Shown here: in pieces, positions 1 through 12,640 of the stretch
Numbering within the stretch: position 1 is the stretch's first letter
Layout of the letters: the number at the start of each line of letters is the position of its first letter
From: Cheilinus undulatus
Lineage: Eukaryota; Chordata; Actinopteri; Labriformes; Labridae
Length of the DNA stretch: 64,000 bases
NCBI RefSeq assembly: GCF_018320785.1
Contig: NC_054884.1
Location: forward strand, 25,917,667-25,981,666
Direction of reading: 5' to 3'
Program-made: the position numbers and the translations under genes
The notes under the pieces: generated by a model
Seen by the model: only the letters and a program-made list of their open reading frames with translations
Told to the model about the DNA's origin: nothing
Database searches by the model: none

Positions 1-2461
1 ATGTACAATGTTTTTCAAATTTTTTTTGTAACAGCCATATTTAAATTGCTGGTGCCCATAGTTTGGCATAGCTGTCTGGGAAGGATGTTTATTTATTACT
101 CAATTTACAGACCGTGAAATTTTTTTTTTGTTTCAGGGATCATTTCCTTATTTTCAGTAAACAAAATGTACTTACTTTGCACCTTAGCTGAGCTTTTAAA
201 CCTAGATGTGAGAAAATGAAATGGCATGAATGGTATCAACAGTCTGATATTGATTTTAGCAGATATTAGCTTGCTAGGTAAATAATCAATATTTACAACA
301 GTTGATTTGGCCTTAAAAATCTGCCTATATGAGCTGTAAATAATGGCCATATGAACAAGTAAGTTAGTGGAGTTTGAAGCTGGACCAACAGACCTACATC
401 AGCTGAAGTCTTTTCTTTGTCACCATCATTCCTTACACTTTAAAATGTGTTTAAAGGATTGAAATTTGTTCATTTGTCCATTCTCAAACATTCGATTCTG
501 TGTTTTAAGGACCTGAAGTTTTTGGACAGAACTACATTTAAATATTGGTATTGATATACAATATTGGCTTAAATAATTTTGTAAATATTACCATATCAAG
601 TAAGTAAATCAATCTGACCAAATGTTTTATAAGCAGAAGAAAGTCTCTGCTTTTGCCTCTTTTTTTTTGACACAGCTGAAATAGTGGTATTTAATAGTGT
701 TTTAAAGTAAATCTGCCCTCTGTTTATATTTTCAGAGAATATAAATAGTGTTACATTATTCTTTACATTTTTAATGAATATAAACATCTTTTGTTGTTTA
801 ATCCAACCACATTAAACCCAAACAAGAAAGAAATAGTAATTTTCTTGAATTTTAAAGCTTACTTCAACAGTTTAAGTTGGATAAATATTTTAAATCCAAC
901 GATTTACTCCCTGAATCAGCAGGTTGTTGATTCATTTTCCAAGTGAGCCAAACCACACAGTGTCTACCTAATTGCCTCATTAGACCCGGACGCAGTCACA
1001 CCAAACGTCTTTTGGTTCGATTGAATCACATTTGGCTTGTTTACAAAGATGTTTGGAGCGCCAGAGGTGTGTTACTCAGTGTCTGCAGAGACACGGCGTG
1101 GAACAAAGAGCCCGTCGTCTGAAGCTGGTGTGGCGTTACGCTCACTCAGAGTTCACCTGAAACACTGCACCCATGGCTCCAGGTAACAGCCCCTTTCTGA
1201 CTGATACCCCACCGGGATTCTTTGACTTTATCAGGGGGAAGAATCTGAACTTTGTCAATGGCAATACACACAGGTGGTGACACGTCCATACTCAATTACA
1301 CATCATGTTTGTCAGACATGTCAGAGCTTAAACTACATATAATCACATTTATACACCGACAAATGAGTGTATATGAGAGCAAGAATGATCACGACAGCAA
1401 ACAGGAAGAGAATCTGTGTCACTTAAGTCCCTACAGGTAGAAGATAAGGAAACAAGTGAGATAAAGATCAGCTTTTTCAAAGAAGAGTCGTTTCTCTATA
1501 AAATGAGCCATCGTCTTGAGTTTAAGAGGTTAAAAGGCCAACAGTGGACCAGAGGCAGAATTTATGACTATTAGCAGACGGTAAATAAGGAGTAGCAGAG
1601 TTTGTATGGTTGAAATGTGAGCTGTGATGTCATTCACACAACTCCCCTGACATAGAAAGTGAGAGGTAGATCGGTGGTAGACACGGTTAGGTGAGCTTAC
1701 AGCCCTTTGTGTGACACCCAACCTTAGCCCCAAGGGTCCTGTCCTAGCTTAGCTACGAAGTGGTACACAGACATTCAGGATTAGTCTCACACTTGTAGAC
1801 TTTTCATAGATGAAGATGAGGCGTTATTCAACCAGCTTTGATTGTCTCTACATCTTAGTTTATCTTACAATAAAGGAAGCAGATTGCACTCAGAGAGACA
1901 TTGTTTTTTTTTAACATCAGTAGCTCTTGTATACTTTGTTCTTCTTCTGTAATTTAGATACATTAGACACTTGCCTCAAGTGGTTAACAAGCAGTGACAG
2001 ATCCAGGAGCTGACACAACACCTGGCAGGCAGGCTGTCTAGACCACACAAAACTCCTTTCTTTGAGTTTATGCCAACAACACAAATCCTAACTGTATGTT
2101 AAAACACAACTCATATCTGTGGAAGCCCAGTACACTTGTTCTGGCTTTTTTGGGTTCAAAAATACAGTAATTTTCTTCAGTTTTATATTTGGAAAATGTC
2201 TGCAGTTTAATAAAAATAGCACTCCATACGGTGTGTTCACATCACAGTGAACCAGCATGTTGGTGTCATGGATGAATCTGCATAATGAGTGAGAAAAGCT
2301 GTTAATAGTGGCTTTCCTGGTTCATGCTCCAAGCAATTACAAAGCATTCTGGGATTGCATGTGCAACCTAGGATGGGCACTTCAAACAGCTTCTCCCTCA
2401 ATATGAGAGGCTCGTCGATGAAACCTAAACACCTGTTTACTATTTAGTAAAAACATCTTAT
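1..2461. other. Intergenic DNA, no gene recognised
   Basis: AT-rich DNA with no open frame over about 80 codons and no translation resembling a known protein or exon with flanking splice sites. Positions 940-1,190 are less AT-rich than the rest, but no feature could be named there. It belongs to the roughly 30 kb gene-poor flank downstream of bub3. Confidence 0.6.
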
Positions 2462-2464
2462 GGT

Positions 2465-2620
2465 GTGTTTTTTAAAAGATTTATTTTTGAGCTTTTTATG
2501 TCTTTATTGACGGTGCAAAGGGGGATGAGACACGTGAGAAAGTGCTACAGGCCAGGCCAGGCCATCCACGTACATGGGGTGCACCTTAATCCACTAGGCC
2601 CCCAGAGTGGCATTTTTAAT
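2465..2620 (-). repeat. tRNA-related SINE-like remnant
   Basis: The plus strand reads an AT-rich stretch with 'tttttatgtctttattga', then 'acatggggtgcacc', 'ccactaggcc' and 'cccagagtgg'. This is the pattern of a common fish repeat whose tRNA-like head lies on the minus strand. The copy is short and decayed, without a clean B box or target duplication, so the assignment rests on resemblance only. Confidence 0.4.
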
Positions 2621-4690
2621 GAGCAGAGTCCTTAATTCAAAGCAAGAAGTAAGCCAAGGAGGTTGGTGTGTTGGGATCTAAATTTGATCTCTTCTTGACC
2701 TGGAAATTCCTGGTAGGGCCACAGTGTTAACGAAGGTTGGGAGTATGGAGTTCTGCATTATGGAGGTGAACTTTGGCAATTGAACTCACAGCTGATGGCA
2801 GAGAATAAATGTGGTCCATCACAAGTGAGAAGCACAAAACGTGAATAAAATGAAAAACAACAGAAGTCCAGCCACCTGTTGCAGTTCCTTCTGCATTATG
2901 CAGCAATCTTTCATGTAACAATCTTCCAATCTTTACATAGCAGGCCATGACAGCCGTTGTAACAAGACACATCCCATTACAATAATATAATGAAGAATTT
3001 TGTTGGCTTTGTAGCTGCTAGAAATATTTTAGGTAGTAGAGATCCTCAACTTAAAAAAAGTATATAGCACTGGAGTAGTCATTTGTAATTAATGTTGACA
3101 TTTCAGTGCAAACAATTCTATTGTAGCTTTAAAATTAGTTAAAAAGATTTTCATGTTACAAAAATATTAAACTTTGATATTAGGAAATCATCTGTTATCA
3201 AAATTAGAAGTCCTAGGCACCCAATAATGGTCATTATCTTGTTTGTAATTGGCAAAAATTGCAGGTGAATTCCTACAGAAACTAAATTGCACAATGCGTT
3301 GGCATTGTGCAATTTAAAAAGCTGTTAGGTGTTTAAATTGTAAAAAAAGTTGTGTTTCTCTCTTCAACGCGCCTTTCTTATGAACAGGTGTACATTTTTT
3401 AAGATCTGACATGTTTCCATTCAGACTATCAGCGTTACTTGTGAAGGGATTAAGCACCAGGATTTGTGCATTAATTTTCATGACTCACATTAATCAAATG
3501 CTTTATTGTCTGTTTCAGTACAATTCTTTAAGCCTCTGCAAAATCTCCTTGCAGCCAGAGGGATGTAAAATACATCCACCACTGCTTCTTGATGTCTCCT
3601 TTCAGTTTTAAAAAGTCGTAAACAGCTTGGTGGACAAGTTGAAATTCATCTGCACCTTGTGTTATCCAACATTTCACTTTTTACTGTTCTAATATTTCCT
3701 TTTCAATCCATAACAAATTACTTTTTTGGTAGTTTAGTTCAAGTCATAATCTTGAGTCTACCCAAAGTTCCTTATTTTCTTTTGAAATAAAAGCAGGTCT
3801 GTATCCAAACTAAGACAGTACAATAATCTGATATGAAGCAAAATCATTTTTAAATTTAAAAGAAATGTAACAAAAAGAAGATAAATCTTGATTAAACCCA
3901 GACATTCTGAGAACCTCACTTTCAAATCTATTTCACATTGCTGGTAAATCTATCGGGCATCTCATCTGTTAGAGCCAATGTGATGCTACACACAAGAATT
4001 TTAAATTCCCATTTGCCTTGCAAATTTAACTGGTGAAGTCTATTTTTAATATCATAAGTATCCAGTTTTTTAGGGCTGAAAGGTTATTTTAGGTTATTAG
4101 TTCTAAATGATCATATACAGCTGTGACTTATTTGGCCGACCATGCTGACAGAAGCTGAACGTACACTGCAGTTATAACTTATGTCACATGCTAACTCAAA
4201 GTTTATGTATATGAACAAGCTTGTTGTGTGCTTTTTGGTACAGAATTGCTTTGATCCAATTTTTTGGATTAATTTTCATACAAAAAAGATAATTATTTGA
4301 AATAAAAATGTGAATAAATAATTGCAGACCTGGATGTAGGTTCAGATTTCTGAGCTTTTTCTGCTATAAAATGTAATTTAGAGGATTGTGTAACCATGGT
4401 GGAGGTGATTGCTTTTTGTTTCACAGCTTTCCATGCCTCTTGTTTTATTGACTTAGCCATTTTTAAAAGCTTTTGATGGGTTAAAATACTATGTAGGTAC
4501 TTTGTTTTGTTTGAATCTCACCACAAAGATGGACGGACTCATCTTTAGTTCCATTAAATGAGTCAGTAGTTGATTACTCACTCTTACCTTTGATTCTGAT
4601 TTGTTAGAATAATCCTCTATGATGTCTTTGTGTTGGTTTTTGTGTCTCTCTGCCACCAGCTGTCATGAAGCTATTTTTTCATGCATCCCA
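2621..4690. other. Intergenic AT-rich DNA, no gene recognised
   Basis: No coding exon or recognisable transposon was found on either strand. The only local oddity is a small inverted repeat around 3,289-3,316, where 'aaattgcacaatgc' is followed by 'gcattgtgcaattt'. Confidence 0.6.
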
Positions 4691-4699
4691 AATTAATAG

Positions 4700-5235
4700 A
4701 CACTCATTCTGAAGTGTCTGATGCTATTGTAATACAAGCCGTGTGGCATTCGGCCAAGGCTGCAATATAAGACACAATTGTTGCATTTTTTTTCCTCCTC
4801 TACGTGTTTTAATGCACAGTAATAAGTAAGTAAATGGTGGAAAGATGTGTGTCTGAAATCGAGGCGGCCTTTGTTGCAGATAATTAGGTTAGCGGCGAGA
4901 GCGTGCAGGTGCTGAGGGTGTGCTGTGTGCTCGTGTTGTGTTATCGACTTGCTCATATTCGCAGGCTGTCAGGGGTGTCGCACTTCCCATCAGCCCCCAA
5001 AGCTCACCAACCTCTTCACTATTAAAATGATCACTTTCAATAGCAGACAAAGGAAAGAGGGAACATATCTAGTGCAGGGTATTTTCCCCACCTCTAATGC
5101 TTATCTGCCTTTTGATGTCGGCGTAATAAAAGGCCTATTGGGCTTCCACAATGACCCGCAAAATGGACAAGAGCCGATATACTGGGCTCTGACTGTCGCT
5201 ACCATTAACTAAAAGGCCCAGACATTATGGAGAGC
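4700..5235. promoter_or_regulatory. Candidate conserved non-coding element
   Basis: This stretch differs from its neighbours. It is less AT-rich, free of repeats, and rich in TAAT/ATTA-type homeodomain sites (for example 'gataattaggtta' near 4,880). The frames that run through it have no intron-exon logic and resemble no protein family. Such islands in a gene desert next to a homeobox gene are often enhancers. This is inference: conservation could not be tested. Confidence 0.3.
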
Positions 5236-6447
5236 CGGGGATGAAAGAACATGGAAAAAAAATAATAATTGAAAAATTGCCTAATGCTAAAGTGAAAGAA
5301 AATGGAACTGTGAAAAGGCACTGTAATATTCTGTTATCCCCTGTAAATGCAGCCAAACAAGAGATGCAGCCAGGCATTCTTTTTGAAATGGATGTGGTTC
5401 AATTACCTGCATGTCTAAATCTAGTTAAGGCTTCCATTGTGGGGCTCAAACATAACAAGCAGTTTTGATGCAGTGTTAAAGTGTATTATGCCCTACAACC
5501 TACATAACATCAAGAGAGGGATGACTCCATTCAGGATGTGGAGGGGAATTAAAACAGCTCACATTGAAAACAAGGTTAATTTAATTTTTAGTCGGATTCA
5601 GACTGACGTTTGGATCACTGTTGGATAAGGAGTTGCACAATTTCTGTGTGGTAAAAGGAAATGTGATAGTTATTTAGAGCCTATGTCTGTGGATGCCTTA
5701 TTTCCTGTTTTACAATGTGAAACATTTGGCCTAACCAAAAACATAGAATGGCTTGGTATCACTGATAGATTGGTTGATTGGTTGATACGCTGGTTAAAAG
5801 AAATTGAATTGTTTGGTGTTAATTTTAATTCATTTTTCTTGTAAAATACTAAGCTGGCTTTTGTCTGTGGATTGCAAAGAAAAGAACTTTGGAGTCATGT
5901 AAAATAGTTTTTTTTAATTGCCAATACAATAAACAGCCATTTTAACCAGATTATGTGAGCAGAGACACAGGTCTTCCTCTATTTAAGAACATAAAAATGT
6001 GAAGTTATGTGCAAAAACTGAAAGTTATCCATTAAAATAATGTTCTTTTGATATTAAAATGTGTCCATAATATGTTAAAATTTGTGTTAAAGCAACCAAA
6101 GTTGTCTTTTAGCTTAAAATAATCAGGGTTGAATTTTCTGGCTCACAGGTGTACCTCAAATCTTTTATTTGGTTAACTCATTTCATCTCTATACTGCTTA
6201 TAATTAAATTATTCTGGCAGGTTTTTAGTCAATTAGGATATTGACTGAGCTATAACCTGTACATGTAGATGTCAAAGGTGAAAGTCATGATTGACCGCTG
6301 TGCTCCAGCCACTCAGGAGATCTCAGTCAGGGTCAGACCCCAACAAAAGTATGAAATATTCAAGAGTAGCAACTATATGTTCAGTTACTCTGACTTTTAC
6401 CTTTATAATCAAATACTTTATGTTCCTTTTTCTGTCCCTTTCTGCAG
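5236..6447. other. Intergenic DNA, no clear gene
   Basis: Short open frames at 5,241-5,468 and 5,437-5,628 show no family resemblance and no splice context. An open stretch at about 6,269-6,350 lies just upstream of the possible orphan exon at 6,448 and might be related to it, but no join could be confirmed. Confidence 0.5.
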
Positions 6448-6615
6448 GTAACTGTTAAAATGTACAAACGTGGCTCTCAGGGCTGGCTGGGTAAAACTCT
6501 CAACGCCACCACCACCATCCCCTCCAACACCTCTGTGATCTTCAGGGTCAGCGGGGAGGACACAGACGCCAAAATCCCAGCAAGCAGCATTCAAAGTATC
6601 ACACTTAGCATATAA
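6448..6615 (+). pseudogene. Possible orphan terminal exon (beta-sandwich-like)
   Basis: A pyrimidine-rich tract followed by 'ctgcag' ends at 6,447. A 55-codon frame then runs to a TAA at 6,613-6,615. Its translation contains KMYKRGSQGWLGKTL, NATTTIPSNTSVIF and VSGEDTDAK. The alternating hydrophobic pattern and the 'VSGEDTD' segment look like the extracellular beta-sandwich repeats of hemicentin/VWA-type proteins, and base composition is higher in GC than the surroundings. No partner exons were identified. It could be the remnant of a retroposed or relocated gene, or chance. Confidence 0.25.
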
Positions 6616-7185
6616 GAAGAAAGCCAAATAGTTTCATACTTTTGATACATGTTTTTAAAATGATGCGACCTTTAAATTCATGATAAATAGTATCAAAATG
6701 TGCTAAAGCTGCAAGAGGACTTCAGATCTCTGGTCATAGTAAAAAAAGAAACTGCCAAAAGTGAGAAAAAGAGCATCAGATTCACAGATCAACTAATAAT
6801 GTCGGAACAGAAGTTTCTTTAACCAGCTGACAGCAGAGATGACACTTTCTAAATTGGACGTTTGCAGTATTTTTGTGCTGAAGTGTTGGCAACTTATTGG
6901 TGCAATTTGGACAGTTAACAGGAGTTTCCCTGAAATATTTTTTTGCCTAGCATTTATGTTTTTGTTTTTTACTAGGAAGGTTAAATGCTGGTGTCATGAC
7001 AGCCCTAATGCACAAACATAAAGAACCAACCCATATTCACAAAGTGCCTCTGACTATGCAGTGTAAGATTGTCTATACATACGTACTTTTTTGATATTGT
7101 GTTTTATTAAAATGAAATAATGTTAATGAGTGACAGGATTGTAAAGAACCAAAACTTTAAAAAATATCACATCTTTTTAAAAAAA
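6616..7185. other. Intergenic AT-rich DNA
   Basis: Nothing recognisable: no exon, repeat or RNA gene. Confidence 0.6.
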
Positions 7186-8563
7186 GCAGGTAAAAAGAAA
7201 ATAGAATAGCATTTCCCCTGTGATTTAATTAAAGAAGTGAAACTTCCATATATTCTCAATTCATCTCATACAAAGTTAAATATTTCAAGACTTTCTTGTC
7301 TAAATTTTGATGATTACAGCGTACAGCTCACAGAAATTAAAAATCCACTATCTCAAAAATATAAGAATATCACCAAAAATAAAGGATTTATAATACAGAA
7401 ATGCTGGCCTTCTGGAAAATTATTCATGGAGTTATGGAGCATGGAGCCAATCAGTCTGTGGCACTGCTGGGGTGTTATGAAGCCCAGCTTGCTCTGATAG
7501 CAGCCTTCAGCTATGTATTGCCGAGTATAGTGTCTCTCATCTTCCTCTTGACAGTTCCCTGGAGTTTCTCTATGGGGTTCAGGTCAGACCAGTTGACTGG
7601 CCAGTCAAATACAGTAACACCATGGTCAGCAAACCAGTTCCTGGTAGTTTTGGCTTCACTGTGGGCAGGTGCCAAAAATAGTCTAAAGCACAGTGGACCA
7701 ACAGCAGCAGATGGCACAGGACCACAAACCGTAACTGACTGTGGAAACTGAAACACTGGACTTCAAGCACTTTGGATTCTGTGCCTCTCCAATCTTCCCC
7801 CAGACTCTGGGACCTAGATTTTCCAAATGAAATTAAACATTTAGTTTCATCTGAAAATGGGACTTTGGGTCACAGAGCAATGGTACAGCTCTTTCTGTCT
7901 GTTTCTATTTCTGTAGCTCAGGTGAGAAGCTTATAACATCTGTGGTTAAGGATTGGCGTGGCAACACAACACTTGTAGTCCGTTTCCTGGACACATCTGA
8001 GTGTGGTGGCTCTTGATCCACTGATTCCAGCCACAGTCAACTCTTCGCGAAGCTCCCCTAAATTCTTGAACCTGCTTTGTTTGACAATCCTCTGAAGGCT
8101 GAGCTCAACCCTTTTGCTTGTGCACCTTTTCTGACCACACTTTTCTCTTTCAGTCAACTTTCCATGAGTAAGCTTTCATGCAGCCTCTGAGAACAGCCTG
8201 CCCTTTCAGTAGTGACCTTCTGTGGCTTACCCTCCTAGTGGAGTGATTGTGTCTTGGACATTTGTCAAGTCAGCAGTCTTCCCCATGATTGCAGTTATGT
8301 ATACTAAACCAGAATGAGAGGATAAAGGCTCAACAAACCTTTGCAAACTGGACTTTTACACAATATTTTGATATTTTGAGGTAGTGTATTTTTGTTTTTC
8401 ATGAGCTGTAAACTGTAATCATCAAGTTTAAAACAAAAAAAGTCTTGCAGTGTTTAACTTTGTATGAGATTAATCTGGAATAAGTGGAAATTTTACTTTC
8501 AAAAGTTAATCATGGGAACAAATGGACTTTTACTTGACATTCAAATTCTTGGAGATGCACCTG
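7186..8563 (-). mobile_element. Decayed Tc1-like transposon with long terminal inverted repeats
   Basis: The ends are inverted copies of each other. 'gcaggt' at the left pairs with 'acctgc' ending at 8,563, and segments near 7,270-7,370 ('ctcatacaaagttaaat', 'atgattacagc') recur inverted at 8,365-8,470. Between them the minus strand keeps pieces of a Tc1/mariner transposase: an N-terminal helix-turn-helix region at 7,918-8,157 (CTSKRVELSLQRIVKQSRFK) and the C-terminal region at 7,511-7,756 with DWPVNWSDLNPIEK, which includes the last catalytic glutamate. Stops and frameshifts separate the pieces, so the element is dead. Its terminal repeats exceed 150 bp even though the coding part is broken. 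Confidence 0.85.
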
Positions 8564-9149
8564 CAAATAGGAAATAAATTAATCATTAAAAATTGGAGGC
8601 AAACTCCTGCACTGTCTTAACTGCATGAAAACTTCAGCATCGTTTTAGCACTGAAAAGTTGCTTATGTTTAGAACAATTTACACATTGTAAAGGAGTCTG
8701 CCTGCAAAAAATACTGATTATTAAATGCTTAGGACTTTTATTTTTTGTGTGTGTGATTACAAAACAGGTGTTGATACTGCTTGATTTTTACTAGTATCAT
8801 GTCAGATTTTAAATGTCATGTCTTGACAAACTTAAAGCACTATTTGTTTTTTGTTTTAATGTTCTAACACTTCTAATGCTTCTGTCTTTAAGTGGTAATT
8901 TCATGTTAGCAAAAAGGAAACAAAGACAGATCCATTTTCTCTGATCCTCTGATCCTCAGATGCAATATTATGTTAATGAAGATGCTTTCAGGTAATTAAA
9001 TTGATTAACTTTCTCTTGTTTTGAATTTCTAGGGCTGGCCCTCACTTTAACCAGCTATTAGTTAAACATTATGTTAGCTGATTGTGCCACATCAGTTCAA
9101 GTGTTTAATGTGTTAATTGTGGTGGTTAAAAACCAGCAGCTTCTGGTGT
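8564..9149. other. Intergenic AT-rich DNA
   Basis: No exon, repeat family or RNA gene recognised. Confidence 0.55.
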
Positions 9150-9480
9150 AATCAGAGCCAGAGATGTTGGTGAGTCTGCGTGTTCAGTGGGCAGTGATTT
9201 ACAGTCTGTTTGGATGTGAGACTGTAGGGTGCTTTATTAATATGCTCCACCACACAGAGGAGATGATAACATATTCAAGAGTGGGCACAGCCACCAGCAC
9301 CATTCATAACTGAGTCACTTTCCATCAGTTACTGAGGTCACACAGCTGCGCTAACAGCTAGCAATTGTATTTGCTGTGCCTGGTAGTGAGCGAAATGAAA
9401 TTATTTCCATTAAGATATCAGTGCCTTTAGCTAATGCAATAGAAGGAGCTCTCTGTGTTGATAGTATCTTTTCACATGGC
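9150..9480. promoter_or_regulatory. Candidate conserved non-coding element
   Basis: A repeat-free island of moderate GC containing 'tttattaatatgctcc', several TAAT/ATTA cores, 'cagctgcgctaacagctag' and 'gctaatgcaat'. It has no coding potential. Its character suggests a transcription-factor-binding element in the desert flanking hmx3, which is inference only. Confidence 0.25.
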
Positions 9481-10012
9481 ATCTCTCTACCTGAAACATC
9501 ATTACACTGTACTCAAGCTCCTCACATTTTCAAATGTCTGTTTTAATGTTTTACCTGAGGGGGGCGGTGATCAAACAGGGCTGTGTTTTTTGTAATTATA
9601 GGTGCACATTTTTAAAATGCTTGTTTCTGGATGTCAGTCACAATTGCTTGAGTTGATGTGTTTTAATGGACAAATATAGATTTTAATATTTAAGCGACAT
9701 CCTAGTCTTCAGGAACTGCTTGCTCATCAAAACTTGACAACTATCATGACATCAGAAAATCTGACATGAGGTTATTAACTTGTAATTTTGATAAGTAGTG
9801 GTTGCACATAGGTTATACAGTACTTTTTATTGTTAATTTTCTTTCCTTTTTTTGAAAACTTGCACTTTCAGCATTAAGCCAACTTAAAAAACATGATTGT
9901 CTATGACTCAGGGTCAGCATCCTTCTACCAGTACATTTTACAACAAATGTGTCCTCTTTTCCCAGTCAAAGAAAAGAATCCATACTTTACATTAGAGGTG
10001 GGAAATCTCTAA
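9481..10012. other. Intergenic DNA
   Basis: No supported feature. Confidence 0.55.
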
Positions 10013-10110
10013 CTTGACACACCAGATGGATTTGTTTCACACATCTATCTGGGAAAGCTTCAGACAACACCCAACAAATCAGTGAGTGATGTCACTGAGA
10101 CTCATACGTT
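10013..10110 (+). repeat. Fragment of the TTAA-flanked inverted-repeat family
   Basis: After 'taa' at 10,010-10,012 the sequence 'cttgacacaccagatggat' followed by 'tgtttcacac' closely matches the left end of the copy at 22,748 ('cctggcacgccagatggat' followed by 'gtgtttcacac'). The far end is not clear, so the right boundary is approximate. See the copies at 19,734, 22,748 and 58,648. Confidence 0.5.
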
Positions 10111-11624
10111 CTTTATGAGATGTATTGTTTCAACCAGATCAAATACTTATGAAGGATGCTGCTCCTGAATTGGGACACAGCAACTGTTTACCAAAAACTT
10201 CAGTTGATCTGTTTCAGTGTGGGTTTTTTAAAAATTTGTAGTTGTATTTCTATTTAAGGTATGCTGTTGAGTGTTTTATGTTTACATAGATTTGTACTGT
10301 CATAATAAAAAGATTTTCTAATTGAATCTGTCTCATATTTTTAAGATAAGTTAGTTCCTCATAAGCCCCACCTAATCTACGTGTAGCAAATATTCTACTA
10401 TATTTAAAGTTCTTCATCTCCACTTTCGTCATAGTTTCATTTAGGAAATTGGAGGGCATCCATCGACAGCTCTCTGTGCCCTTTGAAAGCATGTAGCAGG
10501 TCTCCAGCAAGGTAAAAGGCTGGATATTAGGAATGGATGAGTGGCCACAGGGACAATGTGAGCTCTGTTTGGGCAGTGTGGTGGTGGGAGGGAGGGAGAG
10601 AGGGAGGGAAAGCAGAGCGGAAATGCACATGGAGATCAGACCAGAACATCGTGTGACAAGGTAACAAGGTAAACTGATCCTGGCTGCAATTCCTCTGGAA
10701 ACTGAATCAATGAGGGTTCTGTGAAAATGGAAAAACTCCCGGATATCGAGCTGGTGTGGATCTATAGGACAATAGAATCAGCTGTAAATATGTATTTGTT
10801 TTTCTTCAGCAGTAAACAAATGCATCATGATAACTATAGTCAGGCAATCTTGAAGTAACAGAATTTAAAATGGTTTGAGACTTGTAGAGATTGCAAGAAG
10901 TAAAATTGTGTCCACTGTGACAGCTAAACATTAAGCATGTTCACAAAGGTTGTGAAGTCATGTAACTACTCTGACCTTTCTTGCACAGATCATCCTGCTT
11001 GTGGAGCGAATAAGGAACCAGCCATGGAGTTAGGAATCTGCAGCATATTGCTGTTTTCATTCGTTACTCAAGGTTTTTTTTCTTGACAGAATTTCGCACA
11101 CTTCCTCCCAACCACCAGAATGTAGCTAGAAAGACAGACAGCCCGATTTCAGAGCTAAACAAACACAATATTGAGTTTGACACCATAAAGTGAACCTCCA
11201 GCTTCTGTTGTTCTACTCTTTCAGCTCAACTAGCTCAAAGGTGTTGATCAGACTGAGGTTAATACCCCCCTAACTGTGGTACTTCCTGAGATGCAGGCCT
11301 GTTTCATTTGTGAGGGCCCTAGAGATGAGATTGTGTTGCAGTGAGAGTTTAACCCTGTGTGAAAAGCTGTGTTTACTCTGAGAGGAAAATAGATGAAGAG
11401 GACACTGACTAAATCCCATAAACAGATCAAAGCCTTAACTGCTCATCATATGTTATCTGCAGCTACGTTAGATTCAAATATTTATTTTAGAAAACATTTC
11501 CTCAAAAGAGCTTATTTTATTGACTAACTTAATAATCATGAATATCATTTTCATTCACCTGCACAGGTGATAGGCAAAGCTAGAGGCCTTGTTTTCAGGT
11601 TATATGTCTATCCTTTGATATTTG
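10111..11624. other. Intergenic DNA, no gene recognised
   Basis: A minus-strand frame of 126 codons (10,250-10,630) translates to low-complexity sequence with runs of L, P and T and no family resemblance. It coincides partly with a purine-rich 'gagggagggagag' tract and is probably chance. Nothing else is supported. Confidence 0.5.
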
Positions 11625-12640
11625 GTGTACCTGTCAGTTACTGAATTCAGCACTGTTGTCACAAGTGACCTAAATCATTCAATAGCCATGCAGTCTCCAT
11701 TTGCAAACATCTTTGCAAAAAGGGTTGTCCTGAAGAGCTTAGTGACTTTAAGCATGGTACTGTGATGGATGCCACCTTTTCAAAGAGATGGTTTGTAAAA
11801 TTTAATCTGCCGGATATTGTTGCTAACTGCTTCCACAGTCAACTGTAAGTGATATTATAAGAAAGAAGGAGTGTTTAGGAACAACGGCAACTCAGCCATA
11901 AAGCAGAAGACCACGTAACATCACAAAGCAGGGTCAGTGACTGCTAATGTGCGTAAAAAGTCACCAACACTCTGCTGATTCCATAGCTGAAGAGTTCTGA
12001 ACTTCCACTGGCATTATCCAAACACAACTGTGCAGTGAGAGCTTCATGGTATGAGATCTCATTGCCGGGTAGCTGCATGTGAGCCTCATATCACCAAATC
12101 CAATGGCAAGTGTTGGATGGAGTGACGAATCATACCCCTCTGTTTGGCAGTCAGATGGGTGAGTCTTGGTTTGGCAGATGCCAGGAGAACGTTACCTGCC
12201 TGACTGCATTATGCGAACTGTGAAGTTTAGTGGAAGAGGGAAAATGTATGGGGCTGTTTTTCAGGGTTTGGGCTAGGCCCCTTATCTCCAGTGAAGGGCA
12301 ATCTTAATACTTCAGCATACCAAGACACGGTTTGATGAACTCGGTGTGGAGGAACTTGACTGGCCCACAAACTTGAATGACGACTGTGAGCCAGGCCTTC
12401 TCGTTCAACATCGGTGTCTGGCCTCTTAAATGCTCTGCGGAATGAATGGGCACAAATTCCCACAGAAAGACTCCAAAATCTTGTGGAAAGACTTCTTAGA
12501 AGATTGGAGGCTGTTAGAGCTGCAAAATGGGGGAGGCAACTCCATTTTAAAGTACATGTGTTTGAATTCAGTGTCATTCCAGTCCCTGTTGATGTTGGTT
12601 CATGTCTACATGCACTGATTACTGCCTTATAATCAGCTGA
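11625..12640 (+). mobile_element. Decayed Tc1-like element, family A (copy 1)
   Basis: Positions 11,680-11,790 are the reverse complement of 47,100-47,210 with scattered mismatches (for example 'catgcagtctccatttgcaaac', shown here split: 'catgcagtctcc' and 'atttgcaaac'). Positions 12,400-12,550 mirror 46,730-46,850. The plus strand retains transposase C-terminal coding remnants around 12,414-12,550 (NEWAQIPTERLQNLVERLLR), the usual end of Tc1-like transposases. The frame is broken and no clear terminal repeats remain. Copies 2 and 3 lie at 22,375 and 46,644. Confidence 0.75.

Noticed and set aside
10250-10630. 126-codon minus-strand frame starting [15 protein letters not shown]
   Set aside because: Low-complexity translation of a purine-rich tract; no splice context or family match.
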